Source of the DNA: Leptolyngbya sp. O-77
GTDB lineage: Bacteria; Cyanobacteriota; Cyanobacteriia; Elainellales; Elainellaceae
Reading direction: 5' to 3'
Assembly (NCBI RefSeq): GCF_001548395.1
Contig: NZ_AP017367.1
Coordinates: 1,959,001 to 2,023,000, forward strand
Length of the DNA: 64,000 nucleotides
Shown here: positions 45,207-53,953 of the stretch, one piece after another
How the letters are laid out: each line of letters begins with the position of its first letter
Numbering within the stretch: position 1 is the stretch's first letter
Translations under genes and position numbers: made by a program
The notes under the pieces: generated by a model
What the model saw: only the letters and a program-made list of their open reading frames with translations
Told to the model about the DNA's origin: nothing
The model's database searches: none

Positions 45207-46041
45207 CTAGGGAGTGTCATCAATTAGATAAGCTGTAATCAGCAGTGATTCAGCTATCTGACGATTATGACAACCCGACGCTACGCCCTGCGCGATGACC
45301 AATGGGAACGGCTCCAAGATTTGCTCCCTGGACGAGCGGGGGCGGTGGGAGTCACAGCAAAGGATAATCGTCTGTTTGTCGAGGCAGTGCTATATCGATA
45401 TCGAGCCGGCATTCCCTGGCGAGACTTGCCAGAGCGGTTTGGTCATTTTCGCAAGGTTCACACCCGCTTTCGGCGCTGGGCAAAGACGGGCGTATGGCAA
45501 CGGGTGTTTCAGGTGCTGTCTGAAGATGCAGACAACGAATACGCCATGATCGACACCACGATTGTGCGTGCTCATAGCATAGTGCTGGGGCAAAGGGGGG
45601 GATCCAATGCCCAAGCCATTGGTCGTAGTAAAGGGGGATTGAGCACCAAGATTCATGCGACTGTCGATGCACTGGGCAATCCGACAGGCTTTCACCTCAC
45701 ACCCGGGCAGACCTGTGACCTTGATGGGGCTGATGTGCTGCTAGAGAACATTCAAGCTGATACAGTCCTGGCTGACAAAGGATATGACGCAGACCAACGG
45801 GTGATTGAGCGACTCCAACAACAGGGCAAGGCTGCTGTGATTCCGCCCAAGCGAAACCGCAAGACACCGCGTGAATACGACAAGGAGCTATACAAAGCGC
45901 GGCACTTAATTGAGAACTTCTTTGCCAAACTCAAGCAGTACCGAGCGATTGCGACACGCTATGACAAGTTAGCCGAAACGTTTCTGGGTGCAATTTACAT
46001 GGCGGCTGCCCTGACTTGGCTTAATTGATCACACGCCCTAG
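45207..46041 (+). mobile_element. IS5-family insertion sequence, complete
   Basis: The element spans 45211-46037 (827 bp). The inverted ends are GGAGTGTCATCAATTA and GGCGTGTGATCAATTA (14 of 16 identical), flanked by CTAG direct repeats at 45207-45210 and 46038-46041. It separates the restriction system from the CBASS genes. A 125-bp deletion relative lies at 61788-61912. Confidence 0.9.
45267..46028 (+). CDS. IS5-family transposase
   Basis: A 253-residue DDE transposase in one uninterrupted frame. Acidic residues are Asp in AMIDTTIVRAHS, Asp in VLADKGYDAD and Glu in HLIENFFAKLKQYRAIATRYDK. Many IS427-group relatives need a frameshift; this one does not. It fills almost the whole element and looks functional. 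Confidence 0.95.
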   Translation: MTTRRYALRDDQWERLQDLLPGRAGAVGVTAKDNRLFVEAVLYRYRAGIPWRDLPERFGHFRKVHTRFRRWAKTGVWQRVFQVLSEDADNEYAMIDTTIVRAHSIVLGQRGGSNAQAIGRSKGGLSTKIHATVDALGNPTGFHLTPGQTCDLDGADVLLENIQADTVLADKGYDADQRVIERLQQQGKAAVIPPKRNRKTPREYDKELYKARHLIENFFAKLKQYRAIATRYDKLAETFLGAIYMAAALTWLN

Positions 46042-46047
46042 TCTTCG

Positions 46048-46108
46048 GTAGGGATGCAAGCTGAAAATCGTCTGTGAGACAACAGGCAAAAGGTACGGCG
46101 ATCCCTAC
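46048..46108. repeat. Short inverted-repeat element next to the IS
   Basis: GTAGGGAT (46048-46055) and ATCCCTAC (46101-46108) bound a 61-bp stretch between the IS right end and the CBASS operon. It could be a small MITE or a promoter hairpin. Confidence 0.5.
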
Positions 46109-46235
46109 TTCCAAGTAGTACAAGTGAATGAATTCAGGAGCTAAGATCTCAAAAAACCCTGCATTTAGTGTTAAAGTCTGTGAGCAAAACGCTAAATCTG
46201 TAATAGCCTTTGAGTTCCAATACACCTGGAGAAAT

Positions 46236-47237
46236 ATGGTTAAAACCGTTAACGAAGCCTTCAGCGTTTTCTTGAGAGACTATGTAAACCTCGATCCAGA
46301 TGAAACTCAGCGAGCTAGAAGCAGTCGTGATTGGCTTTTATCCCAAATTCATCTATTTCCCGATAAAGACGCAAACTTCCCGAGGCTTTACTCAGAAAAA
46401 GACATATTCTTTGGTTCTTTTGCCAGACGTACCAAAAAAAGACCGCTTGATGACATTGACATGATGATTGCCCTGAGTGCCGAAAGCGGGGTTTATCACG
46501 AATTCGCGGATAGAATCGAGATTTACGTTTCTGAGTCTGCTTATAAACTGAAAGCCCTCTGCTTTGACAACACAACTACCCTCAGTTCTCGAAAAGTCAT
46601 CAACAAGTTCGTTAGCCTGCTCAAGCAAGTTCCACAGTATGAAAAAGCCGACATCAAGCGCAATATGGAAGCTGCAACTCTTAACTTAAAGAGCTATCCC
46701 TGGACATTTGATCTTGTGCCTTGCTTTTTCACGCAAAAGGACTGGCTTAATAGAGATTACTACCTGATTCCTGATGGTCAGGGACATTGGAAAAAGACCG
46801 ATCCAAGAATTGATCGAAAGCGAGTCAATGATATTAACCAGCTTCACGATGGCAATGTGCTGAATGTCATCAGATTAATGAAATATTGGAATAGAAGACC
46901 AACCATGCCGTCAATGTCCTCATACCTGATTGAGAACATGATTCTAGACTTCTATTCCACACAGCACATGAAAGCATCTGGATATGTAGATTTAGAAGTT
47001 CCCAAAGTATTGCAATATATCCAGGCTTCGATCTTCTATCAAGTCAATGATCCGAAAGGAATTCAAGGCAACATCAATCAACTGAGCCGTGAAGAACAAG
47101 ATAAAATCTCCAAGAGCGCATATTCGGATTATTTGAAATCCTTGGAAGCCAGAGCTTTAGAAGAGAAAGGTGAACACAAGTTGTCTATTGCAAAGTGGAG
47201 CGAGGTCTTTGGATTGAATTTTCCAATCTATGCTTGA
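46236..47237 (+). CDS. CBASS CD-NTase (SMODS nucleotidyltransferase)
   Basis: The 333-residue enzyme makes a cyclic oligonucleotide signal upon phage infection. The nucleotidyltransferase core is clear: FFGSFARRTKKRPLDDIDMM in pieces, with GS and the D-x-D metal site (DDID), then the third acid in TFDLVPCFF. The helical C-terminal lobe (NVLNVIRLMKYWNRR) is of the OAS type. The start MVKTVNEAFSVFLRDYVNLD at 46236, after GGAG, matches the SMODS family; the longer open frame from 46128 is not conserved. The effector gene follows after 36 bases. Lack of ubiquitin-like or HORMA genes makes this a minimal (type I) CBASS. Confidence 0.93.
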   Translation: MVKTVNEAFSVFLRDYVNLDPDETQRARSSRDWLLSQIHLFPDKDANFPRLYSEKDIFFGSFARRTKKRPLDDIDMMIALSAESGVYHEFADRIEIYVSESAYKLKALCFDNTTTLSSRKVINKFVSLLKQVPQYEKADIKRNMEAATLNLKSYPWTFDLVPCFFTQKDWLNRDYYLIPDGQGHWKKTDPRIDRKRVNDINQLHDGNVLNVIRLMKYWNRRPTMPSMSSYLIENMILDFYSTQHMKASGYVDLEVPKVLQYIQASIFYQVNDPKGIQGNINQLSREEQDKISKSAYSDYLKSLEARALEEKGEHKLSIAKWSEVFGLNFPIYA

Positions 47238-47273
47238 GAAACTATCTCAAATTTAAGAACGAGATGAGTATCC

Positions 47274-48179
47274 ATGAATAACATTCCCCAAGCGCAAAAT
47301 ACGCAACGGAGCTTAGACCTATTAGCCGCTCAGCGTCAACTGTATTCTGACGCGAAAGGCCTACAAATGGTCAGTGTGATCATGAGTGTCCCGGTAGTGA
47401 TTGCATGGTCAATTCTAGTTGCTTTATTTCCTCCACTTGCAGTTTATGCTGCTTTATGGGGTATTGTTGCTACGCTCCTAGAACTTCTTTTCTTCTCACG
47501 GTTACAAAAATCTACTCAGGAGAAAGCCGCAAAGATTCAACAGATATTTGATTGCGAGGTTCTACAGTTCAATTGGGCAAGTCTAAACTGTGGAGTCCGT
47601 ATTGAACCAGAGACAATCGTTGATGCTTCTAATAGATACAAGCGTAAAAAACGAAATCTTACAAAACTCCAAAATTGGTATCCAATTAGTGTTGGTCAAT
47701 TGCCAATCCACCAAGCACGAATTATCTGCCAAAGATCAAATGTCTGGTGGGATGCCCAACTGCGTCGTCGTTATTCTAAATGGATAGTTTTCGTCTTATT
47801 TGTCCTAACAGTTATTGTTCTTCTGATTGGTTTAATTGGGGGATTAACTCTTGAAAAGTTTCTGTTAGCTGTTCTAGCCCCATTAACTCCAGCCTTTGTC
47901 TTTGGATTGCGCCAATATACTGAACATAATGAATCTGCTGTCAGATTGGATCGGTTGAGAGAAAACGCAGAAGCTCTTGTCCAGGAAATAATCAATGGAA
48001 GGTATACTCCGCAAGACCTTGAAAGAGAATCGTATAGTCTGCAAACGCAGATTTTTGATAACCGTCGGCGCAGTCCGCTAATTCTGGACTGGCTTTATTC
48101 ACGATTGAGGAACGAAGATGAGGAAAAGATGAATAAAGGTGCTGAAGCTTTAGTTCAAGAATTGATTCAAAAGCCTTAG
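47274..48179 (+). CDS. S-4TM membrane effector of CBASS
   Basis: The 301-residue protein has two pairs of membrane helices, about residues 32-52 and 53-73, and 172-195 and 198-220, with a soluble middle (LTKLQNWYPISV) and a charged C-terminal part. This is the SMODS- and SLOG-associated four-helix (S-4TM) effector layout. On binding the nucleotide signal it should permeabilise the membrane and kill the infected cell. It is the only effector in the operon. An attC-like site begins 19 bases after its stop codon. Confidence 0.88.
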   Translation: MNNIPQAQNTQRSLDLLAAQRQLYSDAKGLQMVSVIMSVPVVIAWSILVALFPPLAVYAALWGIVATLLELLFFSRLQKSTQEKAAKIQQIFDCEVLQFNWASLNCGVRIEPETIVDASNRYKRKKRNLTKLQNWYPISVGQLPIHQARIICQRSNVWWDAQLRRRYSKWIVFVLFVLTVIVLLIGLIGGLTLEKFLLAVLAPLTPAFVFGLRQYTEHNESAVRLDRLRENAEALVQEIINGRYTPQDLERESYSLQTQIFDNRRRSPLILDWLYSRLRNEDEEKMNKGAEALVQELIQKP

Positions 48180-48197
48180 TCTAGGCGATCGCGGCGC

Positions 48198-48284
48198 GGC
48201 ATAACAAATCGTTGCAGCGGCGGAATGAAGATGATCGGTGGTGATGCCTAAGTTATCTACCGCCGCTGAACTCAGTCGTTAGCC
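48198..48284. other. Integron attC-like recombination site
   Basis: Two 26-base arms (GGCATAACAAATCGTTGCAG plus CGGCGG, and CCGCCGCTGAACTCAGTCG plus TTAGCC) pair imperfectly around a 35-base spacer. The TAAC near the left end and GTTAGCC at the right, with extrahelical bases, mirror R''/R' of attC sites. R' deviates from GTTRRRY at one base. The position right after an ORF is where attC sites lie. No integrase gene is in the window. Confidence 0.6.
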
Positions 48285-48714
48285 CTCAGCGCTCTGGTTC
48301 AGTTAGCTTACGGGTGAGTAGGCGATTCGCCCCCAATTGCGAAGGTGCAGTTCTTCAAGAACTCGGTCAACCCGAACACTCCCAACAGCTTTCGGGTAAG
48401 ATGCCAACGTTGAGCGGTGATAGGCTTGGGTCAGCAGTTTGAGGTTCAAAGAGGTATCGGGGGGCGATCGCCCAGAGGTCCGGGTGCTGCCAGATGAGGG
48501 CGATCGCCGAGAGGTTTTGGTGTTGGGAGATGAAGGGCGATCGCCCCCTCATGCAGTTGACAGTATTCATCGACAAGTCGAATTGTGGATCGAGCCTCTC
48601 TCGAAGCAGATATAAAAGACTAATGCAGTTCTGCACTGTGCTACGTTTCGCATAATGCGGTGAACTGTTTGGGCATAGTCTCCAGCCGATGGTAAGCGGC
48701 ACTGGTAAACTACC
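48285..48714. other. Intergenic region, HIP1-rich, no supported gene
   Basis: A 15-bp palindrome AGTTCTT-C-AAGAACT lies near 48350. Three HIP1 sites lie in a degenerate 37-base repeat (48463-48550). The 111-codon leftward frame across it (48367-48702) has no ribosome site and is mostly HIP1-derived. Confidence 0.5.
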
Positions 48715-48801
48715 AGGACTTACGCAGTTGGATGATTTCTCGCAAGCGCAGCCTGTGAGAAATCATCCAAAATCCAGAAAACATATCGCAAGTGCGTAAG
48801 T
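48715..48801. mobile_element. MITE-like element, family A copy 2
   Basis: Inverted ends AGGACTTACGCAGTT and (read inwards from the right) ACTTACGCACTTGCG, with the internal stem GGATGATTTCTCG and TGAGAAATCATCC. It is reversed relative to copy 3 and ends next to the LOG stop codon. Confidence 0.8.
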
Positions 48802-48806
48802 GATGA

Positions 48807-49877
48807 CTACTTCTGCTCTGGGTGGGCTTTTTCGGGCGGCGTTGCACCGAGGCGGTTGATGATGCGGATCATCTGGTATAGCCGCCCCAAGTCGCGCTGG
48901 TTGAATTCAAACACCAGCCGGGGCAAGTGGGCAATTTCTACTGCGTCGGCTTCCTGGGGCAGCGCGGTCATTTGGGCGATTTTGCCGCGCACCAGGATAT
49001 CGCTGAAGTTTGCGTTGAGATAGTCCAGTTCTTCTTCTGAAAGCGCCTGATTCAGCCGCAGCACCAGGTTGGGGCCGACATAGCGACTGGAGTGATAGAC
49101 CCGATAAAAGCTGGCGATCGCCTCACAGGCGGCATCCACCCGGTCGGTAATGGTATACAGATGTAGGTCGTCGGCGCTGATCAGCCCTGCCTCCAGCAGT
49201 TGATCTTTGATGTAGCTTTCCCAGCTTTGCCAATAGTCATCTCCCGGCGTTTCCAGCAGCACCAGCGGCAGCAAGCCCGACTTCCCGGTTTGCATCAGCG
49301 TCAAACATTCAAACGCCTCATCCTGCGTGCCAAAGCCGCCAGGAAACAGCGCCAGCGCATCGCTCTCCCGCAAGAAAAACAGCTTGCGGGTGAAGAAGTA
49401 TTTGAAATTCACCAGCTTGTCGCCACCTTCCAAAATTGGGTTCGACCCCTGCTCAAAGGGAAGCTGGATATTTAGCCCGAAGGATTTGTCTGTGCCTGCG
49501 CCCTCGTTGCCGGCCTGCATAATGCCTGGCCCGCCCCCCGTAATCACCATAAAGCCGTAGAGCGTCACACAACGGGCAAAATCCATCGCCATCTGATAGG
49601 TCGGGCTGCTGGGCTTAATGCGGGCAGAGCCAAAGATGGAAATTTTTCGGACATGGCGATAGGGGTGAAACAGCTCAAACGCTCGCCCCATATCTTGCAG
49701 CGCCGCGCTGAGGATCTTCCAATCGAGGCGGTCGGCATCGGTGCGGGACAGTTGCACAATGGTCGAGAGCGCCTGCTGAATCAAATCTCCATGCTCCATA
49801 GAAGGTAGGTCGTGGAGCAGTTGCTCAATTTGGCGCGACAGCGACTCCGAGGCAGCGGACTTGGACAATGAAGACAT
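48807..49877 (-). CDS. LOG-family protein (lysine decarboxylase-like Rossmann fold)
   Basis: The 356-residue protein carries the LOG motifs ITGGGPGIMQAGNEGA near residue 115 and LFPGGFGTQDEAFE near 185. LOG enzymes release cytokinin bases from nucleotide monophosphates; bacterial members of this long class may instead be PpnN-like nucleotide hydrolases. The ATG at 49877 (GGAAAG upstream) is preferred to a TTG four codons earlier. The N- and C-terminal extensions beyond the 180-residue core are typical for the cyanobacterial version. Confidence 0.9.
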   Translation of the reverse strand: MSSLSKSAASESLSRQIEQLLHDLPSMEHGDLIQQALSTIVQLSRTDADRLDWKILSAALQDMGRAFELFHPYRHVRKISIFGSARIKPSSPTYQMAMDFARCVTLYGFMVITGGGPGIMQAGNEGAGTDKSFGLNIQLPFEQGSNPILEGGDKLVNFKYFFTRKLFFLRESDALALFPGGFGTQDEAFECLTLMQTGKSGLLPLVLLETPGDDYWQSWESYIKDQLLEAGLISADDLHLYTITDRVDAACEAIASFYRVYHSSRYVGPNLVLRLNQALSEEELDYLNANFSDILVRGKIAQMTALPQEADAVEIAHLPRLVFEFNQRDLGRLYQMIRIINRLGATPPEKAHPEQK

Positions 49878-49939
49878 GCAACTTTCCAAACAGCGCGAAT
49901 CCCTATTTTACGAGATCTTTGTGACTCGCGGGCGTTGCG

Positions 49940-50025
49940 GCTATGGCGGGGAAAGGGAAGAGCGAAGCGGGAAGAACGAAGAGCGAAGAGCGAAGAACGA
50001 AGAACGAAAAAATAAAAAGAGATGG
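49940..50025. repeat. GAAGAGC/GAAGAAC heptamer repeat
   Basis: Third locus of the heptamer family (also 35-220 and 40557-40622), here between the LOG and cinA genes. Confidence 0.8.
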
Positions 50026-50034
50026 TTATCTTCT

Positions 50035-51327
50035 TTATGGCTCTTGTAGCTGCCGTCGCAGCAGATCTAGGGCGCTGCATACGCTCAGCCAGCGAATCCA
50101 TTCGCGGCCGCGGCTTGCGCCGAAGAGGAAGCGGTGGCTTGTAACCTGGCTTTTGGGCCCGGCGAGGCCGATGTAGACCAGGCCCACGGGCTTTTCGACG
50201 CTGCCTCCGTCTGGCCCGGCGATGCCTGTGATGCTGAGACCCCACGTGGTGCCCAGGCGCGATCGCACGCCCTGGGCCATTTGTTCCGCCACCGTCGCGC
50301 TGACGGCTCCAGAGTTCGCCAAATCGTCAGGATTGACCCCCAGCAAGGAAACTTTTACTGAGTTGTCGTAGGAAATCACGCCGCCCCAAAAGTAGCGGGA
50401 ACTGCCGGGAACGGTGGTCAAAAAACTGCCCAGCCCGCCGCCAGTGCAGGATTCTGCGACCGAGAGCGTCTGGCAGGCGATTTGCAGAGACCGCCCCACC
50501 ACCGAGGCCAGGGTGTCATCGTCCTGACCGTAGTAGTCGGCCCCAGCAATTTGCTGGATTTGCTCAACGACGGGGGCGATCGCCGCCATTGCTGCCGCCT
50601 CGGACTCGGCCTTGGCAGATACGCGCAGCCTTACCTCGCCCTTGCCCGCGTAGGGTGCAACGGTGGGATGGGTGAGGTCAAACAGGGGGGCGACTTTCTC
50701 CGCCAGGGCAGATTCCGTAATGCCCCAAAAGCGCAGCGTGCGGCTGTAGATGGGCGCTTGCCCAAAGCCGCGACTGCGGAGAAACGGCACCGCCACTTCT
50801 CGCCACATCGCCTGCATTTCGCTGGGCACGCCGGGAAAGGTAAGGATGATTAGCCCCGGACGCGCCTCCCAAATCATGCCGGGGGCTGTACCCGTGCGGT
50901 TTGCCAGCACTGCCGCTCCTTGGGGAAGCAGGGCCTGCTTGCGATTGTTGTCGGTCATCACGCGGCCGCGGGCGGCGTATTTTTGCGTGATGTCGTCCAA
51001 AACCTCTGGCCGTTCCACTAGGGGGGCCTGGAAAAAGTCAGCGATCGCCTCGGTGGTCAAATCATCCGGCGTGGGCCCGAGTCCGCCCGTGAAAATCAGC
51101 AAGCGCGATCGCTCACAGGCAATGGCGATCGCCGCTTGGAGCCGCCGCACATTGTCCCCCACCACGGTCTGGTAGTAATGGGGAATGCCCAGCGCCGCCA
51201 GTTCTTGAGCCAAAAACTGGGCATTGCTATTGAGAATTTCGCCGAGCAGTAGCTCCGTGCCAACGCAAATGACCTCCGCCCCAAAACTCTGGGCAGGATG
51301 CGCCGCACCAGCCGAAAGGTCACTCAT
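50035..51327 (-). CDS. cinA: CinA-family protein (NMN deamidase/ADP-ribose pyrophosphatase)
   Basis: The 430-residue protein has an N-terminal MoaB-like domain (EVICVGTELLLGEILNSN, TGGLGPTPDDLTTEA) and a C-terminal CinA domain with the deamidase motif SVAESCTGGGLGSFLT. GAVSATVAEQMAQGVR and SITGIAGPDGG complete it. Both halves are intact; in bacteria the protein recycles NAD-derived NMN. It is 18 bases downstream of the MraY-type gene and probably co-transcribed. Confidence 0.95.
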   Translation of the reverse strand: MSDLSAGAAHPAQSFGAEVICVGTELLLGEILNSNAQFLAQELAALGIPHYYQTVVGDNVRRLQAAIAIACERSRLLIFTGGLGPTPDDLTTEAIADFFQAPLVERPEVLDDITQKYAARGRVMTDNNRKQALLPQGAAVLANRTGTAPGMIWEARPGLIILTFPGVPSEMQAMWREVAVPFLRSRGFGQAPIYSRTLRFWGITESALAEKVAPLFDLTHPTVAPYAGKGEVRLRVSAKAESEAAAMAAIAPVVEQIQQIAGADYYGQDDDTLASVVGRSLQIACQTLSVAESCTGGGLGSFLTTVPGSSRYFWGGVISYDNSVKVSLLGVNPDDLANSGAVSATVAEQMAQGVRSRLGTTWGLSITGIAGPDGGSVEKPVGLVYIGLAGPKSQVTSHRFLFGASRGREWIRWLSVCSALDLLRRQLQEP

Positions 51328-51345
51328 GAACCGTCCTTAACCACA

Positions 51346-52401
51346 CTATCCTTGGGAGCGGGCGTGTTTGCGAGCCTGCCATGCTGCGTAGGTGAGCAGC
51401 AGCGTGGCCACGATGGCATAGGCTAGCCCGCTGGGGATTCCAGAAAACGCTAGCGCCAGACTGCCCACCCAAAACGTCAGCGCGTAGATCACCAATACCG
51501 TCATGCGGTGAGGCAGTCCTGCCTTCAGCAGGCGGTGATGCAGGTGGCGCTTGTCAGCCTTGAAGGGCGACTTGCCGCTGCGGATGCGATCCAGAATCAC
51601 TGCCGACATATCCAGAATCGGCACAGCCAAAATCACGTAGGGCAGCAGCACCGCCACCGTCGTCACGCTTTTGACCAGCCCAATCACGCCAACGCCAGCC
51701 AGCGTAAAGCCAATAAAATACGCACCGCCATCGCCCATAAAAATCTGCGCTGGATTGAAGTTGTAGCGGAGAAACGCGAAACTCGCGCCGCCGAGCGCTG
51801 CCACAATCAGCGCTGCCGCAGGCTGGTTCATAAATAAACACACCACCAGCATCACCATCGAAGCAATGCCCGCCACACCGGCCGCCAGCCCATCTAGCCC
51901 GTCGATCCAGTTAATCGCGTTGGCCATGCCCACGAGCCAGAGGACGGTAATCGGCAAACTCAGCCAAGGCGCTAACCCCACCAGCCCATCGAAGGGAACA
52001 GACAGAAAATCAATTTGCACACCTGCAAACCAGGCTGCCGTGGCAAAAACCGTTTGCAGGACGAGCCGCACGCTGGGCGACAGGCAGAACAGGTCATCGG
52101 CTAGCCCAACCAGGAAAAAGGCCAGGCCGCCGATGACCACGCCCCATACTTCGTACTCCTTATCGGGCGGCAGCACCCCAAACCCGCCCATCAGCCAAAC
52201 CACCACCAGCGCGGCGACGGTTCCCAGAAAAATGGACACGCCGCCCAGTCGCACCATCGGGCGCTTGTGAACCTTGCGGCCACCTGGCATATCGACTCGC
52301 CCGCTGCGGATGCCCAGGTTTTTGACGATCGGCGTTGAAACGAGGACAACCGCGACAGCGACGAGAAACGCGATCAGATGATAGTGAATATAAGGCGGCA
52401 T
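51346..52401 (-). CDS. MraY/WecA-family polyprenyl-phosphate sugar-1-phosphate transferase
   Basis: A 351-residue enzyme with about ten membrane helices that starts lipid-linked glycan synthesis. Signature loops are VHKRPMVRLGGV near residue 45, NAINWIDGLDGLAAGV near 160, FMGDGGAYFIG and KADKRHLHHRLL near 285. The His-rich last loop fits WecA/TagO (sugar-phosphate) rather than MraY. The glycan made is unknown. Confidence 0.93.
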   Translation of the reverse strand: MPPYIHYHLIAFLVAVAVVLVSTPIVKNLGIRSGRVDMPGGRKVHKRPMVRLGGVSIFLGTVAALVVVWLMGGFGVLPPDKEYEVWGVVIGGLAFFLVGLADDLFCLSPSVRLVLQTVFATAAWFAGVQIDFLSVPFDGLVGLAPWLSLPITVLWLVGMANAINWIDGLDGLAAGVAGIASMVMLVVCLFMNQPAAALIVAALGGASFAFLRYNFNPAQIFMGDGGAYFIGFTLAGVGVIGLVKSVTTVAVLLPYVILAVPILDMSAVILDRIRSGKSPFKADKRHLHHRLLKAGLPHRMTVLVIYALTFWVGSLALAFSGIPSGLAYAIVATLLLTYAAWQARKHARSQG

Positions 52402-52981
52402 CTGAAGTTTGGGAGGCGAAGTGCAAAAGGACTTATGGTTAACCTACGCAATGTTTTACCCCAAAACTGGGCATATCAAAAAACTTTCGAGTGAGCGCCG
52501 CCAGGACGCATGTGTTAGAGGAGGTGAGGGCGATCGCCCTCATTGAGAAGGTTGAGAGACAGGCTGAGCGACAGACTTGCTAAAACATCATTCAGAATAC
52601 CGCATCCCACTCAGATTAAGACATTTAAACTTACTTCGCTCTAATTAAACTCTAATTAAGCTGGCATTGCCCAAAACAACATCGCCCCAAGAGCAACTCT
52701 CAGGGCGATCGCCATTCGGCATCCTTTCTATCTGTTCTATTGAGTCTGTTCTATTGAGTCTGTCCAAAGGTGCTGGGCTGTAGTCCAGGCAATGGCGACA
52801 TCGCAAAACTTTATTCAGGTAGGACTTACGCACTTGCAATTAAGTTTTTTGGGCTTTGGACGATTTCTCGTGGGTGCAGCACACGAGAAATCGTCCAACT
52901 GCGTAACTCCTATCAGGATTCAGGGTGATTTGGGGAGATTCGAGGGCAATTCGGGGGCGATCGCCCAAAAAAACCAAAGCT
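52402..52981. other. Intergenic region with a MITE
   Basis: Contains HIP1 sites near 52530, 52703 and 52957 and the family A element at 52821-52911. No gene is supported; the rightward frame across 52792-53295 is a shadow. Confidence 0.6.
52821..52911. mobile_element. MITE-like element, family A copy 3
   Basis: Ends AGGACTTACGCACTTG and (inward) AGGAGTTACGCAGTTGG, internal stem GGACGATTTCTCG and CGAGAAATCGTCC. It is flanked by TA on both sides (52820-52821 and 52911-52912), fitting IS630/Tc1-type target duplication. Confidence 0.8.
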
Positions 52982-53293
52982 TTACTCAGGGTTGGACTCT
53001 GGATGATGGTTTCGGATTTGCTCCGCCTCCGGGCAATCTTCCGACACCAGCGGTTCCGAATCGCCTCGCGGCACCGTCGCCAGCTTTTGCATCACCGAGC
53101 CAATGCTTTCCAGCCGAATCATTTCTTCCCACGAACACATCTCGTCTTCTTCTTCCGTTTCGTAGCGCAGCGTCACCAGATCGCCTTCGATGTCGAGAAT
53201 TCGCGCTCGTTCAATCCATCGCTGCTGATCCCGCAAGAAAATCCAGACTTCCCGACCATCACAACAGAGTTGATAGATCTTGCGGTGTAGCAT
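52982..53293 (-). CDS. DUF6679-type cyanobacterial protein
   Basis: The 103-residue protein begins MLHRKIYQLCCDGREVW and has RWIERARILDIEGDLVTLRY and CSWEEMIRLESIGSV, matching a conserved cyanobacterial family I remember as DUF6679. It is soluble and beta-rich at first, with a disordered tail. AGGAGAAG upstream of ATG 53293 fixes the start. The function is unknown. Confidence 0.82.
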   Translation of the reverse strand: MLHRKIYQLCCDGREVWIFLRDQQRWIERARILDIEGDLVTLRYETEEEDEMCSWEEMIRLESIGSVMQKLATVPRGDSEPLVSEDCPEAEQIRNHHPESNPE

Positions 53294-53953
53294 GAATCGC
53301 TTCTCCTGAACTGATAACAATCGAACCGTAACCCTGCCGCAACCTCATCTCTAGGTCACAGCCCCTACATCAAGCTAGCAGGTTAGGCTGGTACAGCCCC
53401 AATACTCACTCAGGCCCAGACCCCAGCCAGATATTCCTACCATCTGAAAACTTTTAATTACGGGCTGTCTGTTCATCTCGATGCAGTTTTGCAAAAAGAA
53501 CAGCCGCGAAAATCCTAGAATCTTTGGACGCAAAGGAGGATGGAGAACTTGCCCAGTCCAGAAAATTTTTGAGTTGGGGTAGACCATTAAACTTTACCAA
53601 TGCCCAAGGCCAGGTCTTGTTAATGCAAATTAAAGCCTGAACGTCTGCACTTGTGAAGAGGGCGAAGTCACTAAGTATCGCTCTTTGCTGTTCTTCCCAC
53701 TATTTTAGCGATTGTTTGCCAGAGTGAGAGGTCAGTTGGAAAACCGACCTGAAATCCAGCTTAATCCGCTTGGGGACTGAATCCGAGCCAGTTCTCAGGT
53801 TCTTTATCGCATCCTTAAAATTCCAGAAATTCCAGAAAGACCCGACCAATCCCTACGCTCAGGACTAACGCGCTTACAGCTAGCGTTCCAACTCCAATCA
53901 TCCCTTCTGGGCTAAAACTGCGAGAAGTCACCCAACTGTATCGGTCTTAATCC
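53294..53953. other. Intergenic region without a recognised gene
   Basis: 660 bases, free of HIP1 sites and with no convincing frame (a 70-codon leftward frame at 53375-53587 has no family). I see nothing definite in it. Confidence 0.5.

Noticed and set aside
48367..48702. Leftward 111-codon frame after the attC-like site
   Set aside because: It runs through HIP1 repeats, has no ribosome site and resembles no family.
52792..53295. Rightward 167-codon frame
   Set aside because: It crosses a MITE and is antisense to the well-supported DUF6679-type gene.
53375..53587. Leftward 70-codon frame
   Set aside because: No ribosome site, no family and composition typical of non-coding DNA.
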